64,000 nt of DNA, from positions 11,870,417 through 11,934,416 of the forward strand of contig NC_045149.1 in assembly GCF_008831285.2 (NCBI RefSeq), written 5' to 3'. Positions within the stretch are counted from its first letter, which is position 1. Each line of letters opens with the position of its first letter. The stretch is from Nymphaea colorata (taxonomy: Eukaryota > Streptophyta > Magnoliopsida > Nymphaeales > Nymphaeaceae). The translations under genes and the position numbers were made by a program. Positions 56,701 to 61,678 of the stretch are shown here, one piece after another. Below the pieces are notes generated by a model that saw nothing but the letters and a program-made list of their open reading frames with translations, ran no database searches and was not told where the DNA came from.

Positions 56701-57962
56701 TATCTTTATCCAGAAGACCAGAACAACATACTGTTGCACTGTAATTTCCTCCTGTGCACATAATGCTAGCAACTTGCCATGCCCGTGTCATGCCGATGTT
56801 AGTATGCAGTCAACATTCGAGAGTCCAGTATTTGCTGCACATAATTTTAGTTTTTTATTTTAACTATTACAATAATTTACATCCCTGAACCTATATTTTG
56901 TTGAATTACTATTGGTACTCCTTGTACCTTTGTCATATTTTGTACCCACATTCATACTATTTGACATATCCTTCACGTCTTACTGCAAACACATAAAAGA
57001 GCAAATAGTCCATGAAAGAGACCCAGAATAGAAGGAAACTGAAATAGCAGAAGTCTGGTAAAGAACTAAAAGGACTTTAAATAAGTAATCTCAATTCAGA
57101 AATTTCTCGACTCACTTTATATTAAATCTGGACTGGAAATCCAGATTTGTTGGTGTGAAAAGAAAGAGAGAGATAGAGGTGGGGGGTGTGCGGGTGCAAC
57201 TACAAACCTACTCCTGAAAGCCCACAGCCCTTAACCTCCACTGCTGACCAGAGGGTAACTCCCGATTGTGCTTGCATGCCCTTAACTTATGATTCTTAGG
57301 TTAAAAGTAGAATATCAAGTTACCTCAAGCTTCCAGTCCTAAATTAGCCTCATTTTTTTGGGGGGCCGTGAATGAACTCTTTGAAATTCACGTAGTGCTG
57401 GATGTTTCTTGTCACAAGCTTCCATGGTTAAAATATTCTGCCGCATTATGAACCTGCACTGCAAGAGGTTGGAAAGTCTGCCAAAATTGATAGGGGAAAC
57501 AAGATAGTGCCTATGATAACTATGATATTTTTAATGCATCCACTTTCATGTTTTATATGGGATCTGATTCCCGATTTCCTTCACGCCCCATGATGATTTG
57601 GAATAATTTGGTGCAATTGATTGTTATGAATTTTGATGGTCCTAAAGTTCTTGTGTTCGTCAAACTTTCATTTTGACACAATTCTTAGTTTCCTAATACA
57701 AAGATCTAAGATTATTCGTTTGCTGTGCTCCATATTGCAGGTTGTTGAGAATCTTTATGCTTCTAACCACATTGCTGTTGCAAATGAGTTTATGAAGCTG
57801 GCTACACTTCATTTGACCATGGATGACAGTGCATCTGCCATGGATGTCATAAAACGGGTGATGGACATATTCATGCTGTTTTATGGGTCTCACTACAGAA
57901 TTATCTCCCCATATTTGGAGAATCTCTTGTTGAAAATGGAGAAATTTCCTCCAGATGGGTGA
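15670..57962 (+). CDS. SET-domain/TPR protein gene (SMYD4-like), 3' part, seven exons
   Basis: Seven exons with GT-AG borders join in one frame to 368 codons and a TGA: 15670-15804, 32593-32748, 35750-35989, 36074-36240, 50124-50229, 50862-50942, 57741-57962. The product has the C-terminal half of a split SET domain ([10 protein letters not shown], then ISYGPE), a Cys-rich post-SET region ([27 protein letters not shown]) and a helical TPR-like tail ([43 protein letters not shown]). Plant members of this family have SET, MYND and TPR parts and are about 800 residues, so the N-terminal half lies left of the window. The expected role is protein-lysine methylation, not shown here. All exons are open despite more than 35 kb of intronic transposons. 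I recall Arabidopsis At1g33400 (TPR9) as similar, but could not check. Confidence 0.8.
15805..16706 (+). other. Intron sequence, no gene seen
   Basis: AT-rich sequence after the donor of exon a. No coding frame is recognised. The right part probably includes a decayed LTR, because a primer-site-like TGGCATCAGAACC follows at 16707. Confidence 0.5.
16707..17179 (+). pseudogene. Decayed copia primer site, leader and gag N-terminus (sense)
   Basis: TGGCATCAGAACC at 16707 resembles the tRNA-Met primer site. From about 16941 the plus strand encodes a broken UBN2-type gag start (MDDIF, then after a frameshift [37 protein letters not shown]). It closely parallels the gag starts of Cop8 and Cop10 ([19 protein letters not shown]). 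There are in-frame stops near 17114 and 17177, and nothing of pol follows. Confidence 0.72.
17180..17442. other. Purine-rich intron stretch
   Basis: Mostly A/G-rich simple sequence (about 17215-17370) between the decayed gag and the left end of Cop4. No gene is seen. Confidence 0.55.
17443..17660 (-). repeat. Cop4 3' LTR
   Basis: A 218-bp LTR, TGTTGCAGATTG...CTCTTTAACA, followed by the complement of a polypurine tract (CTTCCCCTCAAG). It contains a perfect short palindrome CTCTTTTAAAAGAG. Confidence 0.93.
17668..20160 (-). pseudogene. Cop4 pol remnant with internal deletions
   Basis: Reading right to left: the tail of the protease region ([18 protein letters not shown] near 20060-20110), GAG-pre-integrase ([12 protein letters not shown] near 19775), integrase ([10 protein letters not shown] near 19620; [12 protein letters not shown] near 19340), linker (19086-18740), RT from [15 protein letters not shown] (18700) with YVDDIVLTG near 18610, and RNase H (DADYAGS near 18125; end MIDIYAPA near 17670). 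The protease Asp and all of gag are absent. RT is joined directly to the linker at about 18735, so its N-terminal half is deleted. Several frameshifts are present. It is the same lineage as Cop7. Confidence 0.87.
20161..20908 (-). other. Cop4 leader with clustered CAGATCTG palindromes
   Basis: Untranslated leader between the primer site and the surviving protease sequence. Between about 20449 and 20635 the word AGATCTG, usually CAGATCTG, occurs about seven times, alternating with CAACAGC-type words. No gag frame remains. Confidence 0.6.
20909..21065 (-). repeat. Cop4 5' LTR, left part
   Basis: The start of the LTR (TGTTGCAGATTG), directly after the primer-site complement CTCTGATACCA. It is cut at CCAAC by the insertion of Cop5. 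Confidence 0.93.
21066..21341 (-). repeat. Cop5 3' LTR
   Basis: A 276-bp LTR that includes the stop codon of the polyprotein (21336-21338). It is identical by eye to 31146-31421. It contains the perfect inverted repeat GGGTCTGAACAGACCC near its end. Confidence 0.95.
21336..24926 (-). pseudogene. Cop5 gag-pol, C-terminal part (zinc knuckle to RNase H)
   Basis: Continues the gag frame after Cop6. In order: zinc knuckle [14 protein letters not shown] near 24790-24750; protease [13 protein letters not shown] near 24570; GAG-pre-integrase ([12 protein letters not shown] near 24140); integrase with YSDVWGPAP near 23950, QCDGGGEF near 23755 and IAERKHRH near 23650; RT with [10 protein letters not shown] near 22570 and YVDDIVITG near 22310; RNase H with [20 protein letters not shown] and [10 protein letters not shown]. 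It ends QLEGSC within the LTR. It is fully open; the only damage to the gene is the Cop6 insertion upstream. Confidence 0.9.
24927..25212 (+). repeat. Cop6 5' LTR
   Basis: A 286-bp LTR followed at 25213 by the tRNA-Met primer site. It contains a TATA-like CTATATATT near 25035 in sense orientation, and the inverted pair CCGGGTCCATATATGGACCCGG near its start. Confidence 0.95.
25226..25622 (+). other. Cop6 GC-rich leader
   Basis: An untranslated leader dominated by GCCGCCG-type words, far more CG-rich than its surroundings. Open frames on both strands here are composition artefacts. It ends at the gag ATG. Confidence 0.65.
25623..29920 (+). pseudogene. Cop6 Ty1/copia gag-pol with one frameshift
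   Basis: The ATG at 25623 ([13 protein letters not shown]) is used because the upstream in-frame start is only a TTG. The first frame (25623-27917) holds gag ([14 protein letters not shown]), zinc knuckle [14 protein letters not shown] (residue 253), protease [13 protein letters not shown] (350), GAG-pre-integrase [11 protein letters not shown] (487), and integrase with HSDVWGPSG (547), RTDNAREY (610) and VAERKNRH (646). Near 27637-27641, a run of five G, the frame is lost. The integrase C-terminus, RT (YVDDMIVTG near 28947) and RNase H (DADWAGC near 29447; [13 protein letters not shown]) continue in the frame open from 27677 to 29920. This looks like a one-base loss in the G run. With identical LTRs, it is either very recent damage or an assembly error. 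Confidence 0.9.
29915..30200 (+). repeat. Cop6 3' LTR
   Basis: Identical by eye to the 5' LTR. Its first six bases hold the last Cys codon and the stop of the polyprotein. It is followed by the duplicated TGACT. Confidence 0.95.
30206..30925 (-). pseudogene. Cop5 gag-pol, N-terminal part (gag)
   Basis: The ATG at 30925 ([11 protein letters not shown]) starts a UBN2-type gag: [18 protein letters not shown], then [20 protein letters not shown] and [11 protein letters not shown]. An upstream in-frame extension to 31000 lacks an ATG. The frame is cut at the TGACT duplication by Cop6 and resumes in phase at 24926. Together the parts span 1437 codons including the stop, close to the 1441 of Cop3. 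In its present state it would make only a truncated gag. Confidence 0.88.
31146..31421 (-). repeat. Cop5 5' LTR
   Basis: A 276-bp LTR next to the primer-site complement. It is identical by eye to the 3' LTR, indicating a recent insertion. Confidence 0.95.
31427..31492 (-). repeat. Cop4 5' LTR, right part
   Basis: The remaining 66 bp of the LTR, CACTATAAG...CTCTTTAACA, following the duplicated CCAAC. It matches the end of the left LTR. Confidence 0.93.
31498..32592 (+). other. Intron sequence after Cop4, no gene seen
   Basis: AT-rich sequence ending in the acceptor of exon b. A 72-codon frame at 31577-31795 has no recognisable motif and is not needed to connect exons a and b, which join directly in phase. 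Confidence 0.55.
32593..32748 (+). CDS. SET-TPR gene exon b (NHSC and YGPE motifs)
   Basis: The acceptor is TTTGCCAG before 32593 and the donor is GAG/GTACTT. 52 codons, phase 0. It carries the SET signature NHSCQPN and the ISYGPE motif, whose Tyr is conserved near the SET active site. Confidence 0.85.
32996..33928. mobile_element. Non-autonomous hAT-type element nested in the previous one
   Basis: Starts CTATGTCACCGG and ends GTACCCATGTTACATAG (inverted ends CTATGT(C/A)AC). The perfect 8-bp duplication TATATAAC is at 32988-32995 and 33929-33936. Subterminal sequence is rich in GGTAC, GGGTAC and CACCCGAC words. It includes a long TA microsatellite (33061-33108). No transposase is seen. Its ends resemble those of the surrounding element, so both probably used the same transposase. 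Confidence 0.82.
33061..33108. repeat. TA microsatellite
   Basis: Uninterrupted alternating TA inside the nested hAT-type element. A shorter TA run precedes it at about 32971-32992. Confidence 0.9.
35750..35989 (+). CDS. SET-TPR gene exon c (Cys-rich post-SET region)
   Basis: The acceptor is GTTTGCAG before 35750 and the donor is CCT/GTAAGT. 80 codons, phase 0. CQCRCC followed by CVRSDC gives the cysteine spacing of a zinc-binding post-SET segment. Confidence 0.82.
36074..36240 (+). CDS. SET-TPR gene exon d
   Basis: The acceptor is TTTTGTAG before 36074, after an 84-bp intron. The donor is AAAG/GTATAT. 167 nt, ending with two bases of a split Arg codon. It contains [14 protein letters not shown], a further Cys cluster. 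Confidence 0.8.
36241..36846 (+). other. Intron sequence, no gene seen
   Basis: Sequence after the donor of exon d. Short GACTAG / CTAGTC words recur between about 36352 and 36610, which could be a decayed small transposon, but I found no clear ends. The open frame at 36579-36854 has no known motif. Confidence 0.5.
36847..37128 (-). pseudogene. Decayed copia protease/GAG-pre-integrase fragment
   Basis: Minus-strand reading ([43 protein letters not shown]) aligns by eye, piece by piece, with the Cop10 region [26 protein letters not shown] and [11 protein letters not shown]. It is an open but diverged fragment of an old element. The related stretch at 37565-37640 probably precedes it. Confidence 0.7.
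37140..37520. repeat. A/T-homopolymer-rich block
   Basis: Runs of A and T with repeated GAAAAAA(T/G)TG and GTTTTAAACG words. GTTTTAAACGCCAT at the left recurs as GTTTTAAACGGCCAT at the right. It looks like a decayed small transposon or simple sequence. No gene is seen. Confidence 0.5.
37565..37676 (-). pseudogene. Decayed copia gag-protease junction fragment
   Basis: A minus-strand frame reads [21 protein letters not shown], resembling the [11 protein letters not shown] junction before the protease active site in Cop8/Cop10. It lies in the same direction as the fragment at 36847-37128. Cop7 inserted next to it. Confidence 0.4.
37677..37898 (-). repeat. Cop7 3' LTR
   Basis: A 222-bp LTR containing CTCTCTTATAAAAGAGAT. 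The complementary strand has a TATA-like TTTTATAAG. Identical by eye to 42859-43080. Confidence 0.95.
37906..42121 (-). pseudogene. Cop7 Ty1/copia gag-pol with one frameshift
   Basis: The ATG at 42121 ([10 protein letters not shown]) is used; the longer open frame starts only at a GTG. In order: gag ([16 protein letters not shown]), Gly/Arg-rich segment ([15 protein letters not shown]), zinc knuckle [14 protein letters not shown] (residue 251), protease [11 protein letters not shown] (357), integrase with [10 protein letters not shown] (545), RTDNALEF (605) and VERKHRQ (646), and RT with [10 protein letters not shown] and YVDDIILTG (1087). The frame is lost at a run of six T on the plus strand (38485-38490). 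RNase H continues in another frame (38457-37906: [19 protein letters not shown], end MYAPA). This looks like one extra base in a homopolymer, in a copy with identical LTRs. Confidence 0.9.
42162..42201. repeat. AT microsatellite in the Cop7 leader
   Basis: Uninterrupted TA repeats immediately upstream (on the minus strand) of the gag start. Confidence 0.85.
42859..43080 (-). repeat. Cop7 5' LTR
   Basis: A 222-bp LTR adjacent to the primer site, identical by eye to the 3' LTR. It shares its TGTTGCAG start with Cop1 and Cop4. Confidence 0.95.
43086..43672 (+). other. Intron sequence right of Cop7, no clear gene
   Basis: Probably the continuation of the old copia remnant into which Cop7 inserted, but no motif is readable with confidence. 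The plus-strand 92-codon frame at 43366-43644 is not recognised. Confidence 0.4.
43673..43760. mobile_element. One end of a hAT-type element related to the 32.9-34.8 kb pair
   Basis: CTATGTCACATGGGTGCAGG followed by GTGTGGGTGGG, TGGCTGTGGGTGCGGC and then TA-rich sequence closely resembles the left end of the element at 32996. The 8 bp before it are ATTTCAAT. No matching right end with that 8-mer was found; Cop8 or a deletion may have removed it. Confidence 0.5.
43761..44137. other. AT-rich then purine-rich stretch, no gene seen
   Basis: AT-rich sequence to about 43880, then a GGACG/CGTCC-containing segment, then A/G-rich simple sequence up to the truncated Cop8. The minus-strand frame across it is low-complexity. 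Confidence 0.5.
44138..47315 (-). pseudogene. Cop8 gag-pol, truncated and broken
   Basis: The ATG at 47315 ([13 protein letters not shown]) is at the same place as in Cop10. Gag ([12 protein letters not shown]) is frameshifted near 46950. Then come zinc knuckle [14 protein letters not shown], a second frame change near 46340-46430, protease [12 protein letters not shown], integrase with [18 protein letters not shown] and VAERKHRH, and RT. In RT the segment around the FAPVAR motif is deleted (near 44545), shifting the frame. [10 protein letters not shown]-like and YVDDMIITG sequences follow near 44480 and 44230. The copy ends in RT. Confidence 0.87.
47612..48117 (-). repeat. Cop8 5' LTR
   Basis: A 506-bp LTR, TGTAAATCAGGC...ATTTCTAACA, homologous to the 496-bp LTRs of Cop10. 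It carries a long hairpin at 47843-47901. Followed by CCAAG; no partner flank is available. Confidence 0.88.
47843..47901. other. LTR hairpin (Cop8)
   Basis: Arms CCAACGGCTAGA and TCTAGCCGTTGG are separated by two bases. The outer arms GGCTGTTGG(G)CCAGCT and AGCTGG(T)CCAACAGCT continue the stem. The Cop10 LTR has the same hairpin with a different middle stem. Confidence 0.75.
48118..48359. other. Non-coding stretch between Cop8 and Cop9 remnants
   Basis: No open frame or repeat end is recognised here. Confidence 0.45.
48360..48726 (-). pseudogene. Cop9 gag fragment
   Basis: Minus-strand reading begins with an ATG at about 48726 ([16 protein letters not shown]), then [10 protein letters not shown]; after a frame change it continues [34 protein letters not shown] near the start and the W...I...L...A pattern are typical of copia gag. 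The fragment ends there without zinc knuckle or pol. Confidence 0.65.
48727..48995 (-). other. Cop9 leader and primer site
   Basis: Untranslated leader ending in GCTCTGATACCA (48984-48995), the reverse complement of the tRNA-Met primer site. It defines the 5' end of a minus-strand element. Confidence 0.65.
48996..49435 (-). repeat. Cop9 5' LTR (right end approximate)
   Basis: Starts TGACAAGAAGG directly after the primer site and probably ends at ...CTCTCAACA near 49435. It contains CTAGCCGTTGGCTAG (about 49201-49215), the same CTAGCCGTTGG word that forms the hairpin in the Cop8/Cop10 LTRs. No second copy is in the window. Confidence 0.6.
49436..49664. other. Intron sequence with GT/TA microsatellite
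   Basis: AT-rich sequence with GCGCGTGTGTGTGTGTG and a TATATA run near 49489-49522. No gene is seen. Confidence 0.5.
49665..49910 (+). other. Unrecognised 81-codon open frame, possible captured exon
   Basis: An open plus-strand frame without ATG ([17 protein letters not shown] near the start, [14 protein letters not shown] in the middle, [18 protein letters not shown] at the end, then TAG). It is rich in Trp, Asp and Ser and unlike any transposon protein here. It lies in the intron before exon e and is not in the host reading frame path. A short internal duplication (AATCAATGTGGTGGA, twice) is visible near 49778 and 49813. It may be a gene fragment or chance. Confidence 0.25.
50124..50229 (+). 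CDS. SET-TPR gene exon e
   Basis: Acceptor GCAGAG before 50124 is chosen over the AG two bases upstream because only 50124 completes the Arg codon split at 36240 and keeps the frame. The donor is CACAG/GTTTGA. It encodes [16 protein letters not shown] and [14 protein letters not shown], the helical region before the TPR-like repeats. Confidence 0.78.
50230..50575 (+). other. Short intron, first part
   Basis: Intron sequence after exon e, with no gene seen. A CA run (about 50563-50575) precedes a transposon-end-like sequence. Confidence 0.5.
50576..50670. mobile_element. hAT-type end sequence related to the 32.9-34.8 kb pair
   Basis: CTAAGTCACACAGATACTGG followed by GTATGAGTATGGGTACAGG and GGAGTGGGTATGG, then TA and GT microsatellites, resembles the left ends at 32918 and 32996. 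No inverse right end is found before exon f, so it is a truncated end at best. Confidence 0.4.
50671..50744. repeat. Compound TA/GT microsatellite
   Basis: A TA run followed directly by a GT run inside the 632-bp intron between exons e and f. Confidence 0.9.
50862..50942 (+). CDS. SET-TPR gene exon f (TPR-like)
   Basis: The acceptor is TTTTGCAG before 50862 and the donor is AAAG/GTATAC. 27 codons, phase 0: [19 protein letters not shown] then HCKASIK, a TPR-like helix pair. Confidence 0.83.
51261..51756 (-). repeat. Cop10 3' LTR
   Basis: A 496-bp LTR with the hairpin at 51502-51556. It differs from the 5' LTR at one position by eye (GGTCCC against GGTCTC). Confidence 0.95.
51502..51556. other. 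LTR hairpin (Cop10, 3' copy)
   Basis: Arms CCCAACGGCTAGA and TCTAGCCGTTGGG have a 2-base loop, extended by GGCTGTTGGG / CTCCCAACAGCT. The same structure is in the 5' LTR at 56393-56447 and, with a different middle, in Cop8. Confidence 0.75.
51770..55849 (-). pseudogene. Cop10 Ty1/copia gag-pol with one nonsense codon
   Basis: The ATG at 55849 ([13 protein letters not shown]) starts gag. An in-frame TAA at 55433-55435 interrupts it after KIASLQ, where Cop8 has a Gln codon, and the frame then runs open to 51770. In order: gag ([19 protein letters not shown]), zinc knuckle [14 protein letters not shown] (residue 266), protease [12 protein letters not shown] (336), integrase with [10 protein letters not shown] (525), RNDSGGEF and IAERKHRH (624), RT with [10 protein letters not shown] and YVDDMIITG (1043), and RNase H with DADWGGDP (1208) and [10 protein letters not shown]. 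It ends GKLSVITP. Total 1360 codons. A single substitution inactivates an otherwise complete gene. Confidence 0.9.
56152..56647 (-). repeat. Cop10 5' LTR
   Basis: A 496-bp LTR adjacent to the primer site, with the hairpin at 56393-56447 and TATTTATAG at about 56341 (CTATAAATA on the minus strand) as a likely TATA box. Confidence 0.95.
56341..56349 (-). promoter_or_regulatory. TATA box candidate in the Cop10 5' LTR
   Basis: TATTTATAG on the plus strand reads CTATAAATA on the minus strand, in the LTR that would drive the element. Confidence 0.5.
56648..57740 (+). other. Last intron, right part, no gene seen
   Basis: Intron sequence between Cop10 and the terminal exon. No coding frame or repeat end is recognised. 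Confidence 0.5.
57741..57962 (+). CDS. SET-TPR gene terminal exon g
   Basis: The acceptor is ATATTGCAG before 57741. 73 codons and a TGA. It encodes [17 protein letters not shown] and [17 protein letters not shown], the second TPR-like unit and the C-terminus. No canonical AATAAA is seen close behind the stop; an AT-rich stretch near 58070-58095 may serve 3'-end formation. Confidence 0.82.
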   Translation, partial: VVENLYASNHIAVANEFMKLATLHLTMDDSASAMDVIKRVMDIFMLFYGSHYRIISPYLENLLLKMEKFPPDG

Positions 57963-59608
57963 AGCTAAGCCATAGTAGGTTGTTTCCCATCATGGTATCA
58001 AAACGGTTGTTTATAACTGTTCCTTTTATTTTAAGTGTGTAGGTTGTTTGTCATCCGTATTTTGTTTCTTGTATTATATATAAGCAAAATGAGGAACGGT
58101 AAAAATCACTGTCTCGATTGTAGTCACGTGGTTGATTTAAACCAAAGCTATTAAATTTCTGGCCGATTATTTTTTGATCGGATCAAATGATCCAAAGACG
58201 GGAAGCCAATTCATGCCTATCTTCAAAATGAAGAACTATTTGTTGGCCAGTTTTACTGTCATAGTCTCGTAGGCTGCTGTCATGTTTTTTGTCAGTGACA
58301 ATAATCTTAAAATGCTTTCTAAACGACTGTCCTTTGTCAAGGGCCATGGTCTTAAAATGCTGTCTAAAACGAGTTCTAAAGAAGCCCATGCTCTGACCCT
58401 CTTGGGAGTTGGCAATGAATCCCCTTGGTTGTGCCTCATGAATCTCAGGTTTGTACACCTATCGCATTGAGCAAAGAGTGACTTTTTGGAATTTGTGCCA
58501 ACTCTTTTTGAGCCGTCCATAGGTTTTTTTTTTCCTTTGAGTTGATTATATATTTGCAGAAGGGGAAAGAATCTAGGGAAAATAATCTTTTTTTTTTGCT
58601 TATTTATTATCCATTTTTTGTAAAAATCGTCCATGATTTCCTTGCTTTCTGACAAGGGAGTTTTTTGTTTTGATATTAAAATGTTGCGTTTTTGTTTTGC
58701 TTTGAAATCTGGAGCGTGAATTAGAAAATGAACTTGCAAACTAAACCCACAAGTTGTTTCTGTCTGCCCTGTTTGCACGGAACCATTTTTTTTAAACAAA
58801 GGTCACTGGGGATTACTCCTGTTAGCCAAATTACATAAAGAAAAATGAAAATAATGGCAGAGGATTTTTTACGAAAATTGAGAGAGATACTCCAGATAGG
58901 CCAAAGCCCCCTCTTTCTTTTTCATGATTTTCTTTTTCATGATCTCAGGTTCAGTGGTATACTGTCAACTAGACTACTATACGTGCATCCTTTGCTGTCC
59001 AGAGGAATGGTGCTTATGAGAATTTGAACTGATGACTAGACTTTGCAATGCTTCTTTGGGGCACTATTGACAGAAATTGACATTGTTTCAATCAGGCTTC
59101 TCTACCCTGTTCCTTTATTCTTTCAAAAGTTAAATGCAACCGAAAGCAGAATGCGGCATCCATAATCTGGCCAATGTTGCGTCATATATAGAGAATTATG
59201 AACATGAATTTATGTCTAAACACAGCTTCAATTGACAGTAGAATGATTGATATTTCAGCAGATATCTAAGCTAACTTTTGAGCTTTTACTGTCCCGAGAC
59301 TGCTGTTTGGCTTAGCATCATAGCACGACCCTTTATCGGGCCCGACTACAAGTCTATGTGTTGTTGAAAGTGGCGAAGGCCATGGCTGAAGGCTACAGAG
59401 CTGCACCGTGTATAAGGGCCACTCAAGTCACGGGGTCTTGTGGAGTCTCCTTTTGCGACTTGAAGTGAACTGGCTCAGCTTGGCTTGAACTCGGCCCATG
59501 AACAGCCCTACTCAAAGGGTCTCGTGAAGTCCTTGCCAAAGAGGAGACCGATCAGAACTCTAGAGGAAGTCGCATGGCCATCCAATAGATGCATTATACG
59601 ACTGATAT
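57963..59608. other. 3' UTR and intergenic sequence, no gene recognised
   Basis: Starts as the 3' UTR of the SET-TPR gene. Open frames at 58236-58799 (minus) and elsewhere have no recognisable motif, and their base composition does not suggest coding. A short near-duplicate (CTTAAAATGCT(T/G)TCTAAA) occurs at about 58305 and 58350. Confidence 0.5.
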
Positions 59609-60230
59609 GAAGTAGGGGCATCAGGCCGGGCCGGGCCGGGCCGGCCCGCTAAGACCCGGCCCGGGTCGGCCCGTCGGGCCTGAAGCCCGGCCCGATAACA
59701 TTGTCGGGCCGGGCTGGGCCGGGTACCGGGCCTGGCTACCAAAAATTAGGCCCGGCCCGCCTGCGACGAGGGAGAGGCCGGAGAGTGGAGAGGGGAAGGG
59801 AGAGGGGGAGCGATTGGGAAGGGAGACGGGAAGGAGAGGGGGAGCGATTTTGAAGGAAGAGGGGGAGCGATCGGGAAGGGAGAGGGGGAGCGATTGGGAA
59901 GGGAGAGGGGAAGGAACCTGCTTGCTTGGGGAGGGCGCGCCAGTTGCCGTGGCCATGCTTTTGGATGTAGGCGACCAGCTTCAGCCCTACCTTCTCACGG
60001 CAAGGTAGCAGAGAGGGAGAGGAGGAGGGAGAGGGAGACCGGAAGGGAGAGGAGGAGGAAGGAGGGGGAGAGGAGCAGGGAGAGGGAGAGGGAGAGAGAG
60101 ACGGGAAGGGAGAGGGAGACCGGAAGGGAGAGGAGGAGGAGGGAGGGGGAGAGGAGCAGGGAGACGGGAAGGGAGAGGGCTCACGGCTCAGAGGGGGAGC
60201 GGGAGGGCAGCCCGGGAGTCGGGCCGGCTG
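59609..60230. repeat. GGGCCG-rich end plus GA-rich minisatellite, probable DNA-transposon derivative
   Basis: From TAGGGGCATCAGGCCGGGCC (59611) to about 59760 the sequence is GGCC/CCGG-dense. Then an imperfect tandem array of GGGAGAGGGGGAGCGATT(G/T)GGAAGG- and GGAGAGGGAGACCGG-type units runs to about 60190, and a further GGGCCGG-containing end lies near 60220. Such ends are common on plant hAT-type non-autonomous elements, but I could not define matching inverted repeats or a target duplication. The open frames across it on both strands are artefacts of the repeat. Confidence 0.5.
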
Positions 60231-61678
60231 AAAGGCAGTCTATGATTATTTATTTCCTTTCTGACATGATTCACAAATGTTAAACACTTCATTGTTATAT
60301 AGGAAAAATCGAAAGAGTTTAATATATGTCTAATGATTGTAAGAGCAGGATGTCCCAATCGTTTATGCCAATCTTCTAACGAGTCCTTCTTTGTGCTCAA
60401 TGTTTTTTTGCTTGATTGTCTAAGATGAATATTATACAGTTCATTGCCATTTGTTCCTTGATGAAGAACCTTCCATGTTATCTGATCCTTAATGACACAA
60501 GTGGTTTAGGGTTTAGGGTTAGGGTTTAGGGCAATCACATTTTGATATCACACACTACCAAAATATCATTCATTTTTAAGGAATTAATTTGAGAGGAACC
60601 AATGCTAGAAATGTGCAAACCTGAACCATTGCCAATTTTCAAAGTGTCGCCTCTATGGACTGTGGATTGAGAGATTGTTGATGTCGTTTGTCACATGATG
60701 AGTAACACCTGAATCCAGGTGCCAGCACTCGTGGTCTGTACCTTGGATTGATCTTGTATTGTAGGCAATAGGACCTGTCTTTTTCTCTTTTAAAAGATTA
60801 GTATAAGACCAACAATTCTTTGCAATATGACCAGTTTTTCCATAGATTTGGTTGACGGCAATTACTATTTTGAAAATCATTCCTTCGTCCTCCTCTATTG
60901 TTTTTATAGCTCCCTCTTCCTCGGTTCCAATAGTTTGGAGATCGATTATAACTGTTCGGGTTGAAGGTAGAATTAGCTGCAAGTTGCAGTTGTTCACAGT
61001 TTTGCTCTTCAGTTTCTTTAAATTGGCTTCTTGGATTAATAATAGCCCATGGAGTTCGGTTAAAGTAATCTGATCCTTTCGAGTCTATACTAGTGCGAAA
61101 AGCATAATACTCAGTAGGAAGACCTCGTAAGATTTGAAGAATGAGATCATCTTCATCAATAGTTTTGGCAGCTACAACTAGTTGATGGGCAATACTCTTT
61201 GCTTTGTTAATGAAAGCATCCATGGAATATGTTCCCTTTTTGAGATCTTAGAGTTGACATTCAGTTGTATAATTCTAGATCTAGAATGAGTAGCATAGGA
61301 ATCTTTAAGAGCTTTCCGTACTTCAGCAGAAGATTTTAACCCAACAGTTTAAATATGGAGAGGTTCTGGTAGAGAAGATTTAATCCAACTCAACAAAAGT
61401 TGATCACAACGCAGTCATTCAGTATTATCTTTACTGACTTCAGTAATGCTTCCTCGTTTGAACTTTGGAGGAGCAGGTTTACTACCATCAAGAAATCCCA
61501 AAAGATCGTAAGAGATCAGTATGGGTGTAAATTGGTCTTCCCAAATGAGATAGTTTTTTGTTGTCAACTTTATAGCTAGAAAATGTTGAACGCAATTGGG
61601 ATTCTGGAACAAGAGGGAATTGACACTTATACCAGAACTGTCGAAATTTTGAGATATGCCTGATTCCTGTCCTGCCAT
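60231..61678 (-). pseudogene. Cop11 copia gag-protease-pre-integrase remnant
   Basis: The ATG at 61678 (MAGQESGISQNFD) starts gag (KLTTKNYLIWEDQFTPIL, LLGFLDGSKPAPP). After stops it continues MDAFINKAKSIAHQLV near 61223 and ILQILRGLPTEYYAF. Then come a zinc-knuckle region with the first paired Cys lost (NQIYGKTGHIAKNC), a protease with WHLDSGVTHHVTND near 60730, and GAG-pre-integrase (DWHKRLGHPALTIIRH near 60365). Integrase, RT and RNase H are gone; the GC-rich block begins where they should be. A telomere-like tract interrupts it at 60504-60531. Confidence 0.8.
60504..60531. repeat. Interstitial telomeric repeat (TTTAGGG)
   Basis: About four tandem units of the plant telomeric repeat, TTTAGGG, one of them shortened to TTAGGG, embedded in the Cop11 remnant between its protease and pre-integrase sequence. 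Confidence 0.9.

Noticed and set aside
58236-58799. 187-codon minus-strand open frame downstream of the SET-TPR gene
   Set aside because: Low-complexity Lys-rich translation with no motif or neighbours to support it; probably chance in AT-rich sequence.
59814-60283. Arg/Glu/Gly-rich plus-strand frames and Pro/Leu-rich minus-strand frames
   Set aside because: They are translations of the GA-rich tandem array, open on both strands because of the repeat, not genes.
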